Part shown: positions 59,150 to 64,000 of the stretch, piece by piece
How the letters are laid out: each line of letters begins with the position of its first letter
How positions within the stretch are numbered: the stretch's first letter is position 1
Assembly: GCF_003073045.1 (NCBI RefSeq)
Contig: NC_037600.1
Coordinates: 12,202,758-12,266,757, forward strand
Direction of reading: 5' to 3'
DNA: 64,000 nucleotides
Source of the DNA: Pomacea canaliculata
Lineage: Eukaryota > Mollusca > Gastropoda > Architaenioglossa > Ampullariidae
Program-made: the position numbers and the translations under genes
Notes under the pieces: generated by a model
Told to the model about the DNA's origin: nothing
Databases searched by the model: none
The model's input: the letters and a program-made list of their open reading frames with translations, nothing else

Positions 59150-62100
59150 GGCCTTTTCCGCATGTCTTCACGTCATCAAGAGCCGTCAAGATCCCGTTAT
59201 GTCAACATCATGCCATCCTCTGCAATCTGAAAGCAAAACAAAGATAGGCAACCACGATGAGGCATTCTAATAGTCTTCAGAAATAACAATAAGATCATCC
59301 TTTGATGTGTAAATAAAAACCACATAAATCAGGCAATGGGGATTTTACAGTCACACATCAATAGTATAGAAAATATTTTATCCACAATTTATGGTGTTAC
59401 TCTGATTAACTTAGTAAGCAAACAGACTTTGAGTTCCATGTCCTATGCTAAACGGAAACAGCTTAGGAAATGAACCGTACACAGCACAATAGGGTTTCGT
59501 GTTTACACTGGCATTGTTATTGCCTACTTGCACATTATTGCATATCATTTCCTCTGTTGCTTGGCGAACCTGTCGATTTCCTACATTCTTTGTATCAATG
59601 TTGTTATCTAAAGCCGTAATTGATGATGATGATGATGATGATATCTTTATTCTTGCATCTCTAGGTATACACAAAATGTCAGCTGGGTTCAAGCTTGCAA
59701 CAAGAAGCAGGAGCCGCGGTGCTTCGCGAAGAAACGAGTTCCTGCTTACTGCAGACACTCTAGCCTCACAATCAGCTGCAAGTCCAGCAGCCGCGACGCT
59801 TGTGCGAACGGCGACAAGACGTAGCTGATGGCAAACACCGAGATAACACGCGTTCGCGGCGGTTCCGGCTTTTAATGTCAAGCAGCGAGCCCTATGGCGC
59901 CACGACTCTACAATCTGAGACAAAGCAGCGGTCTGTTCTTTCTGGATGCACATCGCTGCGCAGAGGCTGTGTTAGGAGAGAGAAGCATGCCGCGAGCGCA
60001 TGAGAAAGCTGCGGTCAAAATGGCGACAGAATGGTCGCACTCGAGAACCTCGGAGAATCGCAGGATGCCACAGGGCGGGGGCTGTCTGAGCAGAACAGCG
60101 ACAGGCGCCCCTAGACAACTGTACTGGCCGTCCACCCCCTCTCCAACCCACCGCCCTCCCATTCCAGCGATCCTCAGGCTAGATATGACAAGAGTGCAGC
60201 ACTTATTCTGGAATCGCACGTCCAAAACAGTCTAATGGCGGAAGGGATGCTGGCTGCTGTTTCCATTATATATTGGTGGAGAGGGAGGTGCCTTTTTTTG
60301 CGGGATAGACCAATAGGACAAAGGGTTCACTTGCCCTTGACATGAAATCATGAACAAACAAACACACACACACGGGCGCGCGTGTGAAACGTTTCCGAAC
60401 ATTTGCACTAGTTTCAAACCATTTCCGTTTCGAGCCAACGACTTCGGTGACAGCAAACTTTTATCTCTGGGCTTCAGTCCGTGTTGTAGACGCCCATATG
60501 GGAAGTGTGCCGACAAAGCGCGCGCCCTGTTTAAAATGCACAATCCCTGAAGCTTGCCCATAACCCAGTTTCACGCCCTTAACTTCCTCCCCCAAGCCCA
60601 AGCCATCACCGCAGCTTGCAGGAGGGTCTGGCGAGGGCGAGCAAGACAGCGGGAGGCTCCGCCACAGATACGATCGAGGATTCTGACAGGCACGTGCCAC
60701 CCGTGAAAGAGTCCAGCTGCCCATCCTCCAGACGCGCGGCCAGCCCAAATCTCCGCGGTGTTCTGATCATAATCCTCATTAGGACAGATCAGATTTTTAT
60801 GTCGAAAATCACTGATCGATAACCAGAGGAACGGGAAAAACTTATTCTCCCTTCCCTCCCTCTTTCTCTTTTCGCCCTCCTCTTTCCCTCCCGGCCATGC
60901 TTTACCTTCCATCACACTTTGCGGGCTTGTTCTGACCAAATAACAGTACTTTTCTTTAAGAGTTCAGTCTGCACTGTTTATTGAGAGCCGCTTACACACT
61001 TTAATAAATGACAGCAAAATCATTCCTGTTAAGTCATCGATAAGTCCTAAGCATCGTCTTCTGCTTAATGTTCTAATTACTTGAATTTAATTTTAGTGGA
61101 CAAAGAATCAAAAATGACTTGAACGAAGATTTTCGTACTACATGACTCCATCTCTTTCAGCAGACGGTTCCTGAAGTCTAAACATTAATGTCTAAATATA
61201 AAAAAATCTCTCAATCTGTGAAGCACATAAATATTTCATCATGATACATGATAGATAAAGCAACGATAACCCTAGCAAGTACACGTGATTATAAAAACCA
61301 AAGAACGCAATTCTCCCTCAGCAGGAGCTGAAGACATTGAAAGAGATGATTCCACAAAAAGTGGAAAGTTCCAGAGTAAATTGACAGCCCTTTGTGCAGC
61401 TAATATTTTGCCGCTCAAGAAATGACAGAAAATTAGTCTTTGAATACTGGGAAATGCGGCCCTGAGAAGCGACAGTTGATCCTTTGAATGCTGGCACTGT
61501 CTCTCAGGGAAATGGAAGCTAGTCCTTTGAATGCCAGATTGTCAGGCTGTCAGTTCCACGACAATGCCTTCTTCATCGCCGCCGCCGTCGCTTCGCGTAT
61601 TCCCGTTTCCGGCCAATATATTCTTCTGCTGACCTGTATGAATCCGTTATGTGACATGATGCAAGTCCCACTGGGCTACCCTTATTAAATTTCTTAGAAA
61701 AAAAAATCCGAGCTTAATAATTACCTCGCAAAATATTTGTTGATTTTACTTTCCTGTTTTAGCTTCGCGAGGAATGGAGCAAGGAAGCAGCAGCATTAAC
61801 ATCAAAACAAAAATAGCCGAAGAAACACATCTGTACTGCCAAAAAGTATTTGTTGTTCCTGAACAGCGACCTCTGTCGAGACGGCGGTAAAAACCACTCG
61901 CGTGGGGCCGAGTTAAGATGGCGTAACTCGATTACTTTGTCTGAAAAGACCCAGCCCTTCTTATCACGAGTGGACAGGAGGTCTTGCTTTGGGGCAGCTT
62001 TGGCTCACTTTCCATACATGAAAGGTGCCCGAAGTGCCCGTTGCCCCTCCCACTCCCCACACACAATATATCCCAATGAAATGTATGTCAGGGGATAGGA

Positions 62101-63144
62101 GCGCTCATGCAGCTCGTCCCTCGAGCAACAGCAGTCTCAAGATGGGGTTAGTACCATCCAAAAGAGATGCGTACAAAGTATTAGAGCTAAATTTAGTCCA
62201 GACGGGCCTTCCAGCTAGAAATCTCACAACATTTCGTGGTTCCAGCCCTTCCGAACTGCTGGAAACCCGACGAAGCTGACCTGCAGATTACAGGAGACGT
62301 GAAACAATTATTTCCCAAACCGGTAAGTTTAGTCACGAATGGCAGATTAAGAAGGTGCTCGTTCTGGATCAGCCTAAACTTTTTAACGCGATCTGTCACG
62401 ACAGTCGTGCCTTTTGTGACCTTTCCTACAGCCGCAGGCCAGGTGAGATCTGGCTTCATTAATCCACTATTCTGTCTGGTGTAAAATCGACTTGGCCCAG
62501 GCACCTCCTCCCTGTAACCAGTATGTTTGAGGTGTCCCTTCTGCAAGCCTCCGGCACACGCTGAATCGATGTATAAGCCGCTAGTATCCTCCTCGCTTCC
62601 CAATGTTCTCCTCCAGGGGATCCACGGCCAGATTTTGGAGGGCAGGGAACGCATTTACAAAAAAAGAAAGAGGAAAAAAATCACCCTTGCTCCTGCTATC
62701 GACTATTATTCTTCATGCGATTTTGCGGTCACTGTAGTCAGAATTAAGTGGTATCTGTCCATACATATCATCATTTTCTTAAAGGGATGTTAGAAACACG
62801 CAACACTGCTATGACATTTAAAATTAAATACGATGTATTGTTTTCATGAGTCATTGCTTTATCCCATGGATCTTAAACAGGAAATGACTTCTTTTCTATC
62901 TCCTCTACTTCTCCCGGAATTAGATAAACTGATTCAATACTGTCAACACTTACAGAGGATCGGACAACGTTATATCACGGAAGATCACGTTATATCACGG
63001 AAATGTCAATGTCCTTCTACATGACACCAAATGTCAACATTTAAAAATTCCTAATTTCTCATGCTATGACGAATCATGTGACACGGAGCTTAGTAGATCT
63101 GCCCTCCTCTCAATCTTTCGGTGGAAGTCAGCAAATACAATGCC
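59150..63144. other. Unassigned region 5' of the EGF/FN3 gene
   Basis: GC content rises around 59650-60800, which may include the promoter of the EGF/FN3 gene. A GAT microsatellite lies at 59620-59642. Long open frames occur on both strands at 59411-59953, and a 153-codon minus-strand frame spans 62193-62654, but none has splice signals or family features I recognise. Tandem CACGTTATATCACGGAA units lie at 62966-63002. Confidence 0.35.
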
Positions 63145-63150
63145 TTTATT
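63145..63150 (-). terminator. Candidate poly(A) signal
   Basis: AATAAA on the minus strand, three bases past the stop of the open segment 63350-63153. It supports that segment being a last exon, though signal and stop are very close. Confidence 0.3.
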
Positions 63151-63152
63151 AT

Positions 63153-63350
63153 CTACTTGCACTTATACCGGAAGTGCATGTATCTTGTAAGCGCACTTAG
63201 CTCCCTTGATGTCAGGTTCAAATTCCGTCTCGCGTTCTTGCGAAGCTGATCCTGAAGTGTCATGTAGCGCTTGCTTGTGGCGACAGCTGGCCGCCTATCT
63301 GATGGCCTGCCAAAGTCTGCTTCTGCAGTGCCCTCTATCCTTAAAAACAT
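63153..63350 (-). CDS. Possible last exon of an unknown gene
   Basis: A 65-codon minus-strand frame that is basic and helix-like, ending KRYMTLQDQLRKNARRN, LTSRELSALTRYMHFRYKCK and a stop. Three bases later comes an AATAAA. Several AG dinucleotides after pyrimidine-poor tracts could serve as acceptor (for example near 63327), so the true 5' border is not known. I do not recognise the protein. It may also be a small independent ORF or chance. Confidence 0.3.
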   Translation of the reverse strand: MFLRIEGTAEADFGRPSDRRPAVATSKRYMTLQDQLRKNARRNLNLTSRELSALTRYMHFRYKCK

Positions 63351-63656
63351 ACTCAGCTATTCGGCTGCTTTAGTCCTATAAGTGTCAAAAATATGACTTG
63401 TAAGAAATAACAAGAGGAGTATTTTTAATTATCACATAAATTATTTGGTAAAACAAAGATAAAAAAGAGGTCAACAATCTATTAAAGATTGAATTTTTGG
63501 TCTGGAGGTACTGACAAATTATATTTTCACCCGTGCGCACAAAGAACTCTAAATCGGGATGTGTTGGAGTGTAGATATGCTCAGTTTACAGATGCTTTCA
63601 GGGTCCAAGTGAATCGTTATGGACATTCAATGGAAGGAGAGCATCATAACAAAGGA

Positions 63657-63962
63657 TTAACTCATCTGCCACTTTACTTTAAATCCTGAATTCCGAGCCC
63701 AGATAAAACTTGTGGACAGTACAGACTTCAAGCTGAAGCGGTTGGTTACATAGTCAAAAAGCAGGAAAACTTGGGGTTTAAATGTGGTGCACCCTTGTTT
63801 CGGTTTCGGTTTCGTATCAAATACCTTCTGATGCCACTTTAAAAAAAATTGTGCCCGAGTTTGTTTGGAGCAGTGGTCATCGAGAACTTTATCAATTTCA
63901 GGACGAACTGCATCATCGTCGTCATCATCGCCATCTAATTTCACATTAAAACATTTACACAT
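63657..63962 (-). other. Open segment near the right edge, unrecognised
   Basis: Minus-strand frame of 101 codons with an aspartate run (from GAT repeats) followed by PEIDKVLDDHCSKQTRAQFF and KWHQKVFDTKPKPKQGCTTF. The composition is protein-like, but I see no family motif. It may continue outside the window or be a repeat-derived frame. Confidence 0.25.
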
Positions 63963-64000
63963 GCCAAATGGTGTCCGGTGATAACGGTGTCGAAAGTCGA

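Noticed and set aside
59411..59953. Minus-strand open frame of 180 codons
   Set aside because: It overlaps a GAT microsatellite (serine run) and has a similar-length frame on the opposite strand, no motif and no splice signals. Probably chance in GC-richer DNA.
62193..62654. Minus-strand open frame of 153 codons
   Set aside because: Long but without any recognisable domain, leader, span or splice context. Kept only as a note in the spacer entry.
1..64000. CRISPR arrays, bacterial operons, phage or viral genes
   Set aside because: None seen. The window is eukaryotic with spliced genes, and the only mobile DNA is retrotransposon and DNA-transposon remnants.

Overview
The window is nuclear DNA from an animal. 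Genes are split into many short exons with GT-AG introns, the intergenic DNA is AT-rich, and broken LINEs and hAT-like elements are common. The protein-coding content (NELF-B, ABHD16A, DNase II, an NmrA-like protein, a spinster-like MFS carrier) is metazoan. The repeat types and protein details suggest a mollusc, probably a gastropod; this is inference, since no rRNA, mitochondrial or other taxonomic marker is present.

Layout, left to right. 513-8949 (-): a deoxyribonuclease-2 gene in 8 exons. 10215-11985: a dead non-LTR retrotransposon split by a 0.94-kb element with imperfect terminal inverted repeats, which itself carries an exon-like open segment. 12134-16810 (+): NELF-B, complete in 8 exons. 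18259-18406: a fold-back repeat just upstream of ABHD16A. 18670-34229 (+): ABHD16A, about 20 exons, with an hAT MITE, a LINE 3' end and degenerate DIRS-like sequence in its introns. 37027-43927 (-): a spinster-like MFS transporter in 9 exons, convergent with ABHD16A. 43928-48793: repeat-rich spacer with a small TIR element and two LINE remnants. 48794-50590 (-): an NmrA-like (NMRAL1/HSCARG-type) gene with a probable 5' UTR exon near 51738. 50597-57072: no recognisable gene. 57073-59149 (-): a two-exon gene for a type I membrane protein with an EGF-like domain, a fibronectin-III-like region, one membrane span and a basic tail. 59150-64000: mostly unassigned, with weak hints of a last exon at 63153 and of another open segment at the right edge.

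These are unrelated housekeeping genes: lysosomal DNA breakdown, Pol II pausing, phosphatidylserine lipid hydrolysis, transport and redox sensing. No operon-like logic links them. A feature of the whole window is that NELF-B and the NmrA-like gene read cleanly, whereas the DNase II, MFS, ABHD16A and EGF genes each show one or more small frame breaks inside well-conserved exons. Most fit a single missing base (one in a C run, one a collapsed 4-base tandem). I read these first as uncorrected assembly indels, with real decay as the alternative.

All exon borders were read by eye from splice signals, codon phase and remembered family similarity; no alignment was run.
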